Shown one piece after another: positions 18,142-28,201 of a stretch of DNA of 64,000 bases; the stretch's first letter is position 1, and each line of letters starts with the position of its first letter. The position numbers were made by a program, and so were the translations under genes. Source of the stretch: Rhizobium rhizogenes (lineage in GTDB: Bacteria; Pseudomonadota; Alphaproteobacteria; Rhizobiales; Rhizobiaceae); contig NZ_CP019701.2 in NCBI RefSeq assembly GCF_002005205.3, forward strand, positions 2,787,001 through 2,851,000. The letters run 5' to 3'. The notes under the pieces are model-generated. The model did not search any database. It had not been told where the DNA came from and saw only the letters and a program-made list of their open reading frames with translations.

Positions 18142-18771
18142 TTATTTGGTGCCGTACATGCGGTCGCCGGCATCGCCGAGGCCGGGAACGATATAGCCTT
18201 TTTCGTTCAGGTGGCTGTCGATCGCGGCCGTGTAGATCGGCACGTCGGGATGGGCTTCACGGAAATTCCTGATGCCTTCCGGTGCTGCCAGCAGACACAG
18301 GAAGCGGATGTTCTTTGCGCCACGCTCCTTCAGCTTTTCGACAGCAGCGATGGAGGAATTGCCGGTCGCCAGCATCGGGTCGACAACGATGACCAGACGG
18401 GCATCGAGGCTTTCGGGAGCCTTGAAATAATATTCGACGGCCTCAAGTGTGTCGTGGTCACGATAGACGCCGACATGGGCAACGCGCGCCGAAGGCACCA
18501 GTTCGAGCATGCCTTCCAGAAGACCGTTGCCGGCGCGCAGGATGGAGGCGAAAACCAGCTTCTTGCCTTCCAGAACCGGAGCCTGAATGGTTTCGAGAGG
18601 CGTGTCGATGGTTTCCATCGTCATTTCAAGGTCGCGCGTCACCTCATAGCAGAGCAGCGTCGAAATTTCCCTGAGCAGACGGCGGAAGCCGGCCGTGGAG
18701 GTTTCCTTCTTGCGCATGATGGTAAGTTTGTGCCGCACCAGCGGATGTTCGATGACTGTGACGCCGTCCAT
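18142..18771 (-). CDS. upp: Uracil phosphoribosyltransferase
   Basis: This 209-aa enzyme makes UMP from uracil and PRPP, completing pyrimidine salvage after DeoA and Cdd. The start [20 protein letters not shown] is typical. The PRPP-binding loop [14 protein letters not shown] and the uracil-contacting C-terminal [17 protein letters not shown] are intact, and [17 protein letters not shown] precedes them. The length equals the family norm. It has its own AGGAAGG ribosome-binding site and a strong terminator. It follows add by 96 bases on the same strand. Confidence 0.96.
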   Translation of the reverse strand: MDGVTVIEHPLVRHKLTIMRKKETSTAGFRRLLREISTLLCYEVTRDLEMTMETIDTPLETIQAPVLEGKKLVFASILRAGNGLLEGMLELVPSARVAHVGVYRDHDTLEAVEYYFKAPESLDARLVIVVDPMLATGNSSIAAVEKLKERGAKNIRFLCLLAAPEGIRNFREAHPDVPIYTAAIDSHLNEKGYIVPGLGDAGDRMYGTK

Positions 18772-18867
18772 GAACCTGGCCTTCCTTTTTATCTTATGCC
18801 CCTGTAATTCACCGAAAGCGCGCTTTTCGCAAGCCTTCTTCGCGGTTTTACCCCGCCAACAACCGTC

Positions 18868-19845
18868 TCAGGCGTGATCGAGTCTCGCAAGCAGCCGGCC
18901 GCGCGTTGCCTCGTCCACAAAGGCACATTCCAGTGCGGTGCGGGTCATGCGGTTGATGTCGGCATCGCTGAAACCGAATGCATCCGCGGCCAGCGCATAT
19001 TCCCGGGCAAGCGAGGTGAAGAAGAAGGGCGGATCGTCGGAACTGATGCAGACGCGTATCCCGGCATCGCTGAGAGCTTTTAGCGGATGGCTGGCGAAAT
19101 CGGGATAGACGTTGAGCGCGATATTCGAGCCCGGGCAGACTTCGAGAACCGTTCCCGTCTCGACCAGCCGGGAGACGAGACCGGCATCTTCAATGGCGCG
19201 CACGCCGTGGCCGATACGCGACGGCTTGACGAGATCGAGCGCGTCGGCAACGCTTTCCGGTCCGCAGACCTCACCGGCATGGATGGTCAATCCGAGACCC
19301 GCATCACGGGCGATATCGAAGGCGCGGGCGTAATCGGCAACCCGGCCCATGCGCTCTTCGCCCGCCATGTTGAAGCCGGTCACCAGCGGATGCCGGGCAC
19401 GTGCCGCATATTCGGCCGCCGCGATGACCCGTTCCGGGCCGAAATGCCGTTCACCGGTGACGATGATGCGGGTTTCTATACCGGTCTTTTCCTTCGCGAT
19501 GCGGATGCCCTCGGCAATTCCGGCAAGATAGGCGTCCGCGCCGAGGCCGATGCGGTCACCATGGTCGGGCGAGATGATCAATTCGCTGTAGATCGTGTTG
19601 GCGTCGGCAAGTTCGGTCAGATAGGTCTCGGTCAGGACGGCATAGTCCTCATCCGTCTTGAATACCTGCGCCACCGCATCGTAGCACTGGATGAACTCCG
19701 CGAAATCCGACCAGACATATCGGCCGTCGCGCAGGAAGCTGCTGGTGTCTATGCCGTATTTCTCCGCCTGCCTGACGACGAGGGCGGGCGGTGCCGCACC
19801 TTCGATGTGGCAGTGAATTTCCGCTTTCAGCAAATGCGATGTCAA
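18868..19845 (-). CDS. add: Adenosine deaminase
   Basis: This 325-aa zinc enzyme converts adenosine and deoxyadenosine to inosine and deoxyinosine. The zinc motif HCHIEGA lies near residue 10, the catalytic HAGE block appears in [15 protein letters not shown], and [11 protein letters not shown] and [12 protein letters not shown] supply the remaining His and Asp ligands. The start is a TTG at 19845 with AGGAG 6 bases upstream; it overlaps the deoB stop by 4 bases, indicating coupling. Longer readings of the frame have no family resemblance in the extra residues. Confidence 0.93.
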   Translation of the reverse strand: MTSHLLKAEIHCHIEGAAPPALVVRQAEKYGIDTSSFLRDGRYVWSDFAEFIQCYDAVAQVFKTDEDYAVLTETYLTELADANTIYSELIISPDHGDRIGLGADAYLAGIAEGIRIAKEKTGIETRIIVTGERHFGPERVIAAAEYAARARHPLVTGFNMAGEERMGRVADYARAFDIARDAGLGLTIHAGEVCGPESVADALDLVKPSRIGHGVRAIEDAGLVSRLVETGTVLEVCPGSNIALNVYPDFASHPLKALSDAGIRVCISSDDPPFFFTSLAREYALAADAFGFSDADINRMTRTALECAFVDEATRGRLLARLDHA

Positions 19846-21062
19846 ATGAAGCTCCTGCCGTGTGAACCGGCCTCTATGCCAAGATGGTGGGCGATGCTTT
19901 CGCCGATATCGGCGTAGCTTGAACGAATGCCGACATCGCGCGAGCGGATGCCCGGTCCGAATGCCATGATCGGTACCCGTTCGCGCGTATGGTCCGTCCC
20001 GCGCCAGGTGGGATCGCAACCATGATCGGCGGTGAGAATGGCAATGTCTCCCGGCTTCATCCTGCGATGGATTTCCGGAATACGCGCATCGAAAGCCTCA
20101 AGGGCGGCGGCATAACCGGCAACGTCACGGCGGTGGCCATAAAGCATGTCGAAATCGACGAAATTGGTGAAGACCATGTCCCCATTCTCGGCCTCGTCGA
20201 TGGCGTGCAGCGTCGCATCCATCAAGGCGGCGTTGCCGTTTGCCTTGATGACGCGTGACACGCCCTGATGCGCATAGATATCGCCAATCTTGCCGATCGC
20301 ATGCACCTTGCGGCCCGCTTCCACCAGCCGGTCGAGCAGCGTCGGTTCGGGTGGCAGAACGGAGAAATCGCGGCGGTTGCCGGTCCGTTCGAAGGTCGCG
20401 ACCGTCTCGCCGATGAAGGGACGGGCAATGACACGGCCGATATTCAGCGGATCGAGCAGTTTGCGCACCGTCTCGCACAACGAAATGAGGCGCTGTAGCC
20501 CGAAATGCGTTTCATGAGCGGCGATCTGGAACACGGAATCAGACGATGTGTAGCAGATCGGCTTGCCGCTCCGGATATGTTCTTCGCCGAATTGCGCAAT
20601 GATCTCCGTGCCGGACGCGTGGCAATTGCCGAGAATGCCAGGAATACCCGCCTCTTTGCAGATGGCTTCCACCAGTTCCGGAGAAAAGGCGTCGCCCTCC
20701 GTCGGGAAATATCCCCAGTCGAAGGTGACAGGTGTGCCGGCGATCTCCCAGTGACCGGAAGGCGTGTCCTTGCCTTTCGAAACTTCGCTGGCGCAGCCAT
20801 GCAGGCCGAAAATACGCTCCGGTGGTTCCATGCCGGCAGGGATCTCGCCGCTCGCCTGACGTGCGATCTCCAGCAGGCCGAGGGAACTCATGTTCGGCAG
20901 CCTTAGTGGCCCGGATCGAAGTCCCGCCCTGTCGGCTGCACCTGCAGCGCAGAATTCAGCGATGTGGCCGAGGGTATTGGCGCCAAGATCGCCATAATGC
21001 TCTGCATCAGGCGCACCACCGACGCCGAAGGAATCCAGAACCAGAAGAAGTGCTCTTGCCAT
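19842..21062 (-). CDS. deoB: Phosphopentomutase
   Basis: This 406-aa manganese enzyme of the alkaline phosphatase superfamily interconverts (deoxy)ribose 1- and 5-phosphate, linking the phosphorylases to DeoC and the pentose phosphate pathway. The N-terminal metal site [16 protein letters not shown], the [11 protein letters not shown] region, [15 protein letters not shown], and [23 protein letters not shown] with metal ligands are intact. The length is normal. It is the first gene of the deoB-add pair and lies 114 bases downstream of the SURF1 gene. Confidence 0.96.
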   Translation of the reverse strand: MARALLLVLDSFGVGGAPDAEHYGDLGANTLGHIAEFCAAGAADRAGLRSGPLRLPNMSSLGLLEIARQASGEIPAGMEPPERIFGLHGCASEVSKGKDTPSGHWEIAGTPVTFDWGYFPTEGDAFSPELVEAICKEAGIPGILGNCHASGTEIIAQFGEEHIRSGKPICYTSSDSVFQIAAHETHFGLQRLISLCETVRKLLDPLNIGRVIARPFIGETVATFERTGNRRDFSVLPPEPTLLDRLVEAGRKVHAIGKIGDIYAHQGVSRVIKANGNAALMDATLHAIDEAENGDMVFTNFVDFDMLYGHRRDVAGYAAALEAFDARIPEIHRRMKPGDIAILTADHGCDPTWRGTDHTRERVPIMAFGPGIRSRDVGIRSSYADIGESIAHHLGIEAGSHGRSFI

Positions 21063-21176
21063 AACTCACCGAAACGAAAATGCGCCGACGGGCAATGTCA
21101 GGCCGAACTGTCGTTATAGATCAGCAAAACGTGAAGAAGGAAGTGCTTTTGTGAACCATCCGGTAAAACCGGTCGC

Positions 21177-21947
21177 TCAATCGGGCTCCCGCCTGGATTT
21201 CGGTGCGTTGAGATTGCGCAGGACATACCAGCCGGCAGCCATCACCATGGCCGCCAGAATATACCATGTGACCGCATAGGAGAGATGGTTGTTGGGAAAG
21301 ATCAGCATGGTCTTGCCGCCCACAGGCAGGCCGCCCGGATTGGGCGTCGCATCCGCATCGACGTAAAAGGGCGCGACGTCTGAAAGCCCGGATGCCTTGG
21401 CGATCTGAGGAATGTTGCGGGAATACCAGCGTCCGTTCGCCGGATCGTTGGTACGGAGGAAAAGCCCGCCGGTTTCGGGCGCACGCATCAACCCGACGAT
21501 CTCGACGCGCCCGGTCGGTTCGCCGTCCCGGCGCGAGGACGGATCGCGCCGGTCGGACGGCACGAAACCGCGATTGACGATGACGCTTGAGCCATCGTCT
21601 CGCCGCAGCGGGGTCATGACCCAGTAACCGGGACCGAGATCGGTAACCGTGTAGACTTGAACCTGCTTGTCGTTGAGGAAGGTGCCGGACAGTTTCACGC
21701 GGCGATATTCGTAACCTGCGGGATCGGCGAGCGCGGGCCATTCGCCGGCGGCAGGTGCGTCGACAGGTTCTGCATGGGCGCGGGCCTCGACGCGCTCGAT
21801 CAGGTCGAGCTTCCAGGACAGGCGTTTGACCTGCCATGTTCCGAGCGCCAGCAGGCAGCCTGTCAGGATCATGGTCAGAAACAGGACAAGGATTGCAGCG
21901 GGGCGGATGCGCTGGTTGCGTGGTGAGGTTCTTGACGGATCGGTCAT
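21177..21947 (-). CDS. SURF1 family oxidase assembly protein
   Basis: This 256-aa inner-membrane protein of the SURF1 family assists heme-copper oxidase assembly, often in heme a delivery. Two transmembrane helices bracket a periplasmic domain: PAAILVLFLTMILTGCLLALGTWQ near the N-terminus and a second (YAVTWYILAAMVMAAGWYVL) near the C-terminus. LGTWQVKRLSWK, YEYRRVKLSGTF and VIVNRGFVPSDRR are family blocks. The ATG at 21947 is preferred over a more upstream in-frame start. It follows cyoD by 153 bases on the same strand, so it probably serves the quinol oxidase encoded there. Confidence 0.9.
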   Translation of the reverse strand: MTDPSRTSPRNQRIRPAAILVLFLTMILTGCLLALGTWQVKRLSWKLDLIERVEARAHAEPVDAPAAGEWPALADPAGYEYRRVKLSGTFLNDKQVQVYTVTDLGPGYWVMTPLRRDDGSSVIVNRGFVPSDRRDPSSRRDGEPTGRVEIVGLMRAPETGGLFLRTNDPANGRWYSRNIPQIAKASGLSDVAPFYVDADATPNPGGLPVGGKTMLIFPNNHLSYAVTWYILAAMVMAAGWYVLRNLNAPKSRREPD

Positions 21948-22100
21948 GGTTGCACAGTCCTTGCGAGGCGGCACGCGGTTTGCCGCCGGCATCCGGTTCT
22001 TCCAGCAAATAACCCCATAAATCGCACCACGATTCATGGGGTTATGTGTTGGCGCGGAAGGCGGCCCGCCGGGGTCCGGCAGGCCGTTGATCTATGCTGC

Positions 22101-22496
22101 TCAGGGCAGGTTCTTCACATCCTCGATGTGCAGCGGCATCATGTTCTTGTTCATGTTGTACATGACCCAGAGCGAGCCGGAGAGCGTGATCAGGAGCACC
22201 ACAACGGTGAAGATCAGCGCCATGAAGGTCCAGCCGCCTTCCGACTTGGTATCCATGTGCAGGAAGTAGATCATGTGCACGAAGATCTGGATGACGCCGA
22301 GGCCCATGATGGCGATGACGAGCAGGGTCTTGTTTTCAAGAACGTCGCCCATGACCAGCCAGAAGGGGATCGCCGTCAGAATGACCGACAGGACGAAGCC
22401 GATCATATAGCTTTTGAACGTGCCATGGCTGGCGGCATCATGGTGATGATGGTCGTCGCCATGCGCGTCGTGATGTGCGTGTGCTTCGGAACTCAT
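22101..22496 (-). CDS. cyoD: Cytochrome o ubiquinol oxidase subunit IV
   Basis: This 131-aa small subunit of the bo3 oxidase has a His/Asp-rich N-terminus (HAHHDAHGDDHHHH) followed by three membrane helices. The conserved sequence SYMIGFVLSVILTAIPFWLV and the helix IQIFVHMIYFLHMD identify it. The His-rich head could bind metal but is common in this family. The start at 22496 overlaps the cyoC stop by one base (TGATG). It supports assembly of subunit I. Confidence 0.93.
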   Translation of the reverse strand: MSSEAHAHHDAHGDDHHHHDAASHGTFKSYMIGFVLSVILTAIPFWLVMGDVLENKTLLVIAIMGLGVIQIFVHMIYFLHMDTKSEGGWTFMALIFTVVVLLITLSGSLWVMYNMNKNMMPLHIEDVKNLP

Positions 22497-23122
22497 CAAA
22501 GGACTCCCATGAGGTAGACGAAGGAGAAGACGCCGATCCAGATGACGTCGAGGAAGTGCCAGAACATCGACAGACACATCAGGCGGCGCTTGTTGGCCGC
22601 GATCAGGCCATGCTTGGCCACCTGGAACATCAGCGTGACAAGCCAGATGATGCCGAAGGTGACGTGCAGGCCGTGGGTGCCGACCAGCGCGAAGAAGGCG
22701 GACAGGAACGCCGAACGCTGCGGACCGGCGCCTTCCGCGATCAGATGATGGAATTCGTAAAGCTCCACGGCGAGGAAGGCGAGGCCGAAGAGACCGGTGA
22801 CGCCGAGCCAGACCAGCGTGGCCTTTACCTTCTGCTTTTCCATTTCCAGCATGGCGAAGCCATAGGTGATGGAGGAGAAAAGCAGGAAGCCGGTGTTGAT
22901 CGCCACGAGCTTCAGATCGAACAGGTCCGCGCCCGAAGGGCCGGCCGCATAGTTGCGACCGACAACGGCATAGGTGGCGAACAGCGTCGCGAAGATCAGG
23001 CAGTCGCTCATCAGATAGAGCCAGAAGCCAAGCGACGTGCCGTTTTCCGGATGGTGGTCTTCCTTCAGGTAGAAGACCGGTGGTTCAGCGCCGTCGACGC
23101 TTTGTGCAGGTGCATGAGCCAT
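22496..23122 (-). CDS. cyoC: Cytochrome o ubiquinol oxidase subunit III
   Basis: This 208-aa five-helix membrane subunit belongs to the COX3-like family. LGFWLYLMSDCLIFATLFATY opens the first helix, and FFALVGTHGLHVTFGIIW is the conserved GTHGLHV block with its His. The final helix is FWHFLDVIWIGVFSFVYLMG. The length is typical of CyoC. It lies 5 bases after cyoB. Confidence 0.95.
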   Translation of the reverse strand: MAHAPAQSVDGAEPPVFYLKEDHHPENGTSLGFWLYLMSDCLIFATLFATYAVVGRNYAAGPSGADLFDLKLVAINTGFLLFSSITYGFAMLEMEKQKVKATLVWLGVTGLFGLAFLAVELYEFHHLIAEGAGPQRSAFLSAFFALVGTHGLHVTFGIIWLVTLMFQVAKHGLIAANKRRLMCLSMFWHFLDVIWIGVFSFVYLMGVL

Positions 23123-23127
23123 ATTCG

Positions 23128-25131
23128 TTACGCCTGTTCAGCAAGCAGCTTCGTACGTTCCGCCTCGACCGTCGAAACGTCGGAAGCCGGAATGTAGTAA
23201 TCGCGATTGTAGTTGAAGGTATGAGCGATCGAGACCGCGATGATGGCGAGCATGGAGAGAGCTGCCAGCCACCAGATGTGCCATACCAGCGCAAAACCGA
23301 GCACCACGCTGATGGCGCTGATGATGACGCCCGCGCCGGTATTCTTCGGCATATGGATCGGGATGAAACCTTCCCTGGGACGGTTGTAGCCGCGCTTCTT
23401 CATATCCGCCCAGGCGTCGACATCATGGATGACGGGCGTGAAGGCGAAGTTGTAGGCCGGCGGCGGCGACGAGGTCGACCATTCCAGCGTGCGACCGTTA
23501 TAGGGGTCGCCGGTTACATCGCGCAGCTGATCGCGCTTCAGGAAGCTGACGATGAGCTGGATGACGAAGGAGGCGATGCCAAGCGCGATCAGGAAGGCGC
23601 CGAAGGCGGCAATCACGAACCAAATCTGCAGCGAATTGTCCTCGAACTGGCTGATACGGCGGGTAATCCCCATCAGGCCGAGAATATAGAGCGGCATGAA
23701 GGCGAAGTAGAAGCCGATGAACCAGAACCAGAAGGACAGCTTGCCCCAGAACGGATCGAGACGGTAACCGAAGGCCTTGGGGAACCAGTAGACGATGCCT
23801 GCAAGCACACCGAACACCACGCCACCGATGATGGTGTTGTGGAAGTGGGCGATCAGGAACAGCGAGTTGTGCAGCACGAAATCCGCAGGCGGAACGGCGA
23901 GAAGAACGCCGGTCATGCCGCCGATGACGAAGGTGATCATGAAGCCGATCGTCCAGAGCATCGGAACGTCGAACTTGATGCGACCCTTATACATGGTGAA
24001 GAGCCAGTTGAAGATCTTCGCGCCTGTCGGGATCGAGATGATCATCGTGGTGATGCCGAAGAAGGCATTCACGCTTGCACCGGAACCCATGGTGAAGAAG
24101 TGGTGCAGCCACACGATATAGGCGAGGATGGTGATGACGCCCGTGGCGTAGACCATCGAGGCATAACCGAAAAGGCGCTTGTTCGAGAAGGTCGAGACGA
24201 TTTCCGAGAACACGCCGAATGCCGGCAGCACCAGAATGTAAACTTCGGGATGGCCCCAGATCCAGATGAGGTTGACGTACATCATCGGATTGCCGCCGAG
24301 ATCGTTGGTGAAGAAATTGGTGCCAACGTAACGGTCGAGGGTGAGAAGCGCGAGCGTGCCGGTCAGGATCGGGAAAGAGGCCACGATCAGGATGTTCGAA
24401 CACAGCGACGTCCAGACGAAGATCGGCAGGCGCATCATGGTCATGCCGGGCGCACGCATCTTGATGATGGTCGCGATCAGGTTGATGCCTGACAGTGTCG
24501 TTCCCACACCGGCGATCTGCAGACCCCAGATGTAATAATCGACCCCGACCCCCGGGCTTCCATCGATGCCGGAAAGCGGCGGATAGGCCAGCCAGCCGGT
24601 CTGCGCATATTCACCGATGAACAGCGAGATCATGGTGATGACGGCGCCGGCCGTGGTCATCCAGAAGGAGAAGTTGTTGAGGAAGGGGAACGAAACGTCG
24701 CGGGCGCCGATCTGCAGCGGCACGACGAAGTTCATGAGACCGGTGATCATCGGCATGGCCATGAAGAAGATCATGATGACGCCATGGGCCGTGAAGATCT
24801 GGTCATAATGGTGCGGCGGAAGATAACCCTCCGAGCCGCCGGAGGCGATCGCCTGCTGGACACGCATCATGATCGCGTCGGCGAAGCCGCGCAGAAGCAT
24901 GACCAGCGCCAGAATGATGTACATGATACCGATCTTCTTGTGATCGATGCTCGTGAACCATTCGTTCCAGAGATAGCCCCACAGCCGGAAATAGGTGAGG
25001 GCGCCAACGACGGCGATGCCGCCCAGCGCCACGGCCGCGAAGGTGGCGACAAGAATGGGCTCGTGAAGCGGGATGGACTCCCATGTCAGCTTCCCGAACA
25101 GGAACGACGTTTGATCGGAATTGACGATCAT
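23128..25131 (-). CDS. cyoB: Cytochrome o ubiquinol oxidase subunit I
   Basis: This 667-aa catalytic subunit reduces O2 to water with ubiquinol electrons and pumps protons. The heme-copper core is complete: [12 protein letters not shown] with the low-spin heme ligand His, [15 protein letters not shown] with the CuB His and cross-linked Tyr, and [11 protein letters not shown] with two further CuB His residues. [14 protein letters not shown] carries the heme ligands. Length and the extra N- and C-terminal helices fit CyoB rather than CtaD. The ATG starts at 25131, 73 bases after cyoA. Confidence 0.97.
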   Translation of the reverse strand: MIVNSDQTSFLFGKLTWESIPLHEPILVATFAAVALGGIAVVGALTYFRLWGYLWNEWFTSIDHKKIGIMYIILALVMLLRGFADAIMMRVQQAIASGGSEGYLPPHHYDQIFTAHGVIMIFFMAMPMITGLMNFVVPLQIGARDVSFPFLNNFSFWMTTAGAVITMISLFIGEYAQTGWLAYPPLSGIDGSPGVGVDYYIWGLQIAGVGTTLSGINLIATIIKMRAPGMTMMRLPIFVWTSLCSNILIVASFPILTGTLALLTLDRYVGTNFFTNDLGGNPMMYVNLIWIWGHPEVYILVLPAFGVFSEIVSTFSNKRLFGYASMVYATGVITILAYIVWLHHFFTMGSGASVNAFFGITTMIISIPTGAKIFNWLFTMYKGRIKFDVPMLWTIGFMITFVIGGMTGVLLAVPPADFVLHNSLFLIAHFHNTIIGGVVFGVLAGIVYWFPKAFGYRLDPFWGKLSFWFWFIGFYFAFMPLYILGLMGITRRISQFEDNSLQIWFVIAAFGAFLIALGIASFVIQLIVSFLKRDQLRDVTGDPYNGRTLEWSTSSPPPAYNFAFTPVIHDVDAWADMKKRGYNRPREGFIPIHMPKNTGAGVIISAISVVLGFALVWHIWWLAALSMLAIIAVSIAHTFNYNRDYYIPASDVSTVEAERTKLLAEQA

Positions 25132-25164
25132 TTTCAGCCTCTTGCGATTCTAAGACGTAAGGTC

Positions 25165-25183
25165 GGCGCGGACAGGCCGCGCC
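25165..25183 (-). other. GC-rich hairpin between cyoA and cyoB
   Basis: GGCGCGG and CCGCGCC form a perfect 7-bp stem with a 5-base loop inside the 73-base spacer. No T-run follows, so it is more likely an mRNA stability or processing element than a terminator. Confidence 0.5.
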
Positions 25184-25204
25184 GCAGAATGCCGGGACGT
25201 ATCG

Positions 25205-26278
25205 TCAGCCAGCGACTTGTTTGGTTTCCGGCAGCGCCGCAGGTTCGAAAGTCTGACCTTCGATCACGGCCGGAGTGGATTGGGGGCCGCTGGCGACGCC
25301 ATAAGGCGCAAGCGGCGTGCAGACGACGGAGTTCAGCGCCTTGGCGATGTCGATGCCTTCCTTGCCGCCGCCGCCATTGGCGTCGATATGCATCATGTCG
25401 CGCATGCAGAGCTTGTTGGGCTCCACGCAGCGGTTGAGGATGGCGCTGTAGAGTTCCGGATCGACCGAGGCGAAATATTGCACCGGCTCGCGCTCGGATG
25501 GCTTGGCGAATTCCAGATATTCCTGACGGCCGAAGCCCTTGCCGCCTTCTTTCGCCTTGGTAACCCACTGGTCGAAGCCCTGCTGGCTGAGACCGTGGAA
25601 CTTGAAGCGCATATGGGAGAAGCCGGGGCCGGAGAAGTTGGCCGAGAAGCCGTCATAGACGCCTTCCTTGTTGATGACGGCGTGCAGCTTTGTCTGCATG
25701 CCGCCCATGGCGTAGATCTGGCCGGCGAGCGCGGGAACGAAGAAGGAGTTCATCGCGGTCGTGCCGGTGATCTTGAAATTGATCGGAACATCGACCGGAG
25801 CGGCGAATTCATTGACGCTGCCAATGCCGAGTTCGGGATAGAAGAACAGCCACTTCCAGTCCATGGCGACGACTTCGACCGTGAGCGGCTTGATATCGGC
25901 GGTGACCTGGCGGCTCTCGTCGATGCGCTCCAGCGGGCGATAGGGGTCGAGACGGTGGGTGGAAATCCAGGTCACGGTTCCGAGCATCAGGATGATGGCG
26001 ACCGGAGCCGACCAGATCACCATTTCAAGGCGCGTGGAGTGGTGCCACTCGGGATCGTAATCCTCGGCTTTGGCCGATTCACGATATTTCCATGCGAAGA
26101 AAAGCGTGAGGACGATGACCGGAACGATGATCAGCAGCATCAGAACCGTAGACGTGATGATGAGATCGCGCTGCTGGATGGCGACGTCGCCCGATGGATT
26201 CATGACCACGAGGTTACAGCCGCTAAGCAGCAGCAGTACCGGAATAGCCAGAAGGGCGGATGGGATTTTTTTGATCAT
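25205..26278 (-). CDS. cyoA: Cytochrome o ubiquinol oxidase subunit II
   Basis: This 357-aa lipoprotein subunit has a signal peptide with a lipobox LLSGC, giving lipidated Cys21, followed by two membrane helices and a periplasmic cupredoxin-like domain. No CuA ligand set is seen, as expected for a quinol oxidase. FAWKYRESAKAEDYDPEWHHSTRLE, MDWKWLFFYPELGIGSVNEFA, and FKITGTTAMNSFFVPALAGQIYAMGGM match CyoA. The ATG at 26278 is preferred over a GTG two codons upstream. It heads the cyoABCD operon. Confidence 0.95.
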   Translation of the reverse strand: MIKKIPSALLAIPVLLLLSGCNLVVMNPSGDVAIQQRDLIITSTVLMLLIIVPVIVLTLFFAWKYRESAKAEDYDPEWHHSTRLEMVIWSAPVAIILMLGTVTWISTHRLDPYRPLERIDESRQVTADIKPLTVEVVAMDWKWLFFYPELGIGSVNEFAAPVDVPINFKITGTTAMNSFFVPALAGQIYAMGGMQTKLHAVINKEGVYDGFSANFSGPGFSHMRFKFHGLSQQGFDQWVTKAKEGGKGFGRQEYLEFAKPSEREPVQYFASVDPELYSAILNRCVEPNKLCMRDMMHIDANGGGGKEGIDIAKALNSVVCTPLAPYGVASGPQSTPAVIEGQTFEPAALPETKQVAG

Positions 26279-26482
26279 GCGCACGTTCTCTGAACTCGTA
26301 CAGTTTGGATTATGCCGCGATTAATTGCCGAACATCATTTTTCAAATGAGGTATATTGTCGCGGTGCAGCGAAACCTTCGCGATGCACCATGTGCCTGGC
26401 AGAGCTGCCTTTGAAGGCGGAGCGGCTGCATTATCGCATAGCGGGCTTGTGGGGCAAGCCTTTCTTATCAAACTTCAATTGA

Positions 26483-26549
26483 CGTTACGGAGGGTGCGTG
26501 TGACAATCCGTCGCATCGTAACGCAACGGAAGAGGAGCCTGCGCGTTAC
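26483..26549. promoter_or_regulatory. Three CGTTAC-type repeats in the cyoA/MFS divergent spacer
   Basis: The 306-base spacer between divergent cyoA and the MFS gene contains CGTTACG (26483-26489), its inverse CGTAACG (26517-26523) and CGTTAC (26544-26549), all within 105 bases of the MFS start. Their clustering suggests a regulator site. No gene is visible in the spacer. Confidence 0.35.
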
Positions 26550-26584
26550 AGGAAATGGTTCGTCCATGACGCAGGAGGGATATT

Positions 26585-27913
26585 ATGAGTTATAGCAATG
26601 CTGCTCCATCATTTGGGCAGGCGCCGGAAGCCAATGGTCATGGAACAGATCCGGTCAAGGTCGATCCGGATCGCATCACGATTGCGGTCATTCTTGCGAG
26701 AATGACGGAGTTTTTCGACTTTTTCATCTACGCCATCGCCTCCGCTCTCGTTTTTCCGCATGTCTTCTTTTCCTTCGTCGATCCGCTGACGGCCACGCTT
26801 TATTCCTTCGCGGTGTTCTCTCTGGCCTTTATCGCAAGGCCGATCGGCTCGCTGATCTTCCTCCAGATCGACCGCAAGTTCGGTCGTGCCGTCAAGCTGA
26901 TGGCGGCGCTCTTCACACTCTGTGGCTCCACCATGGCGATCAGCTTCCTTCCCTCCTATGCGGAAGCCGGCATGCTCGCCCCCGTTCTCCTGGCGGTGTT
27001 TCGCATCGGCCAGGGCCTTGGTCTGGGCGGCGCCTGGGATGGTCTGGTTTCGCTGCTTGCCATGAATGCACCGCAGAAACAGCGCGGCTGGTACGCGATG
27101 ATGCCGCAGATCGGCGCGGCCATGGGCTTCGGCCTCGCCAGCGCCTTTTTCATCGTTTTCGTCACGCAGCTTTCCAATGCGGAATTCCTCGCCTGGGGCT
27201 GGCGTTTCCCCTTCTTCGTGGCGCTGGCGCTCAATGTTCTCGCGCTCTTTGCCCGCCTGCGCATGATCGTCACGCCGGAATTCCAGGCCATGCTGGAGCA
27301 GCATGAGCTGGAACCGCGCCCGATGTTCAAGATGTTGCGCTCGCAGTTCCCGGTCGTCGTCACCGGTGCCTTCGTGCCTTTGGCAAGCTTTGCGCTCTTC
27401 CATCTCGTCACGGTGTTTCCGCTGAGCTGGGTCTCCCTCAACACCACCCAGCGTGTGTCGGACTTCCTGTTCGTGCAATTTGTCAGCGCCATTATCGCCG
27501 GCGGCATGATCGTGGTGTCCGGCATTCTGGCCGACAGGATCGGCAGGCGGAAGCTTCTGGCCATTGCGGCTGTGCTCATTGGTCTATTCAGCCTTGTTGC
27601 GCCGGTCCTTCTCGGTTCGGGCGATATCGGCCGCTATCTCTTCGTTCTGATCGGCTTCTCGCTGCTTGGCCTGTCTTTCGGCCAGGCGGGCGGCGCGCTC
27701 GCCTCCCGCTTCAGCCGCGAATATCGCTATACTGGCGCATCGCTCACCTCGGATATTTCCTGGTTGATCGGCGCCGGTTTCGCACCGCTCGTCGCGCTTG
27801 GATTTTCGTCCAAATTCGGACTGTTCGCCGTCGGCATTTACCTGATGTCGGGTGCCGTCTGTACGCTGGTTGCCCTGTGGTTCAGCCGAACGCTGGAAAT
27901 GCCTTCGGATTGA
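26585..27913 (+). CDS. MFS transporter, metabolite:H+ symporter (MHS) type
   Basis: This 442-aa protein with about 12 membrane helices resembles the MHS group that takes up organic acids and osmolytes with protons. Family marks are ARMTEFFDFFIYAIASALVFPHVFF near residue 37, SLAFIARPIGSLIFLQIDRKFGRAVKL (the loop 2-3 motif), FRIGQGLGLGGAWDGLVSLL, and SGILADRIGRRKLL in the second half. A strong AGGAGG precedes the start by 6 bases. It is divergent from cyoA and ends in a terminator. The substrate is not evident. Confidence 0.9.
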   Translation: MSYSNAAPSFGQAPEANGHGTDPVKVDPDRITIAVILARMTEFFDFFIYAIASALVFPHVFFSFVDPLTATLYSFAVFSLAFIARPIGSLIFLQIDRKFGRAVKLMAALFTLCGSTMAISFLPSYAEAGMLAPVLLAVFRIGQGLGLGGAWDGLVSLLAMNAPQKQRGWYAMMPQIGAAMGFGLASAFFIVFVTQLSNAEFLAWGWRFPFFVALALNVLALFARLRMIVTPEFQAMLEQHELEPRPMFKMLRSQFPVVVTGAFVPLASFALFHLVTVFPLSWVSLNTTQRVSDFLFVQFVSAIIAGGMIVVSGILADRIGRRKLLAIAAVLIGLFSLVAPVLLGSGDIGRYLFVLIGFSLLGLSFGQAGGALASRFSREYRYTGASLTSDISWLIGAGFAPLVALGFSSKFGLFAVGIYLMSGAVCTLVALWFSRTLEMPSD

Positions 27914-27945
27914 TCTGGGCAATTTAACAATCCCTGCAGCCATCG

Positions 27946-27988
27946 CGCCGCGGAATCCTGTCGGATTTCGCGGCGTTTTTGTTTTTTT
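27946..27988 (+). terminator. Rho-independent terminator after the MFS gene
   Basis: The CGCCGCG / CGCGGCG stem is extended by a mismatched AATCC / GGATT pairing around a TGTC loop and is followed by TTTTTG and a second T-run. Confidence 0.9.
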
Positions 27989-28011
27989 ATTGCGCGAGGC
28001 CGATTTTAATC

Positions 28012-28040
28012 TTGACTCGGCCCATCATGAAATATTATGT
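28012..28040 (+). promoter_or_regulatory. Candidate sigma-70 promoter for the gltB-like operon
   Basis: TTGACT (28012-28017), a 17-base spacer and TTATGT (28035-28040) lie about 63 bases before the leader ORF and about 280 bases before the gltB-like start. The -10 element is weak. Confidence 0.4.
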
Positions 28041-28102
28041 AAGTAATACTGACGTAATTCAGTGTGTCTCATTGCCGGAAATACCGGCCACCAGGGAACG
28101 CG

Positions 28103-28201
28103 ATGCGAACGACGACGATCATTATTTGCGAGAAAGCGGCCATTGCCGCCACGCCGTTTGCCGGCCGCAAAACGACCGTTCGCGCCATTAAACGCCGATA
28201 G
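28103..28201 (+). CDS. Possible leader peptide upstream of the gltB-like gene (32 aa)
   Basis: An ATG with AGGGA 5 bases upstream opens a 32-aa frame beginning MRTTTIIICEK, that is three Thr codons followed by three Ile codons, and ending VRAIKRR before TAG. A CTGCGG / CCGCAG hairpin follows at 28230-28247, and the large gene starts 121 bases after the stop. The tandem codons resemble attenuator peptides of threonine or branched-chain operons, yet the downstream gene is a glutamate synthase homologue. Nothing else occupies the 27914-28321 spacer. Translation is inferred only from the start context. Confidence 0.35.
   Translation: MRTTTIIICEKAAIAATPFAGRKTTVRAIKRR

Noticed and set aside
23080..24492. 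A 470-codon frame opposite cyoB
   Set aside because: Shadow of the conserved cyoB sequence with extreme His/Asp/Glu content and no family match.
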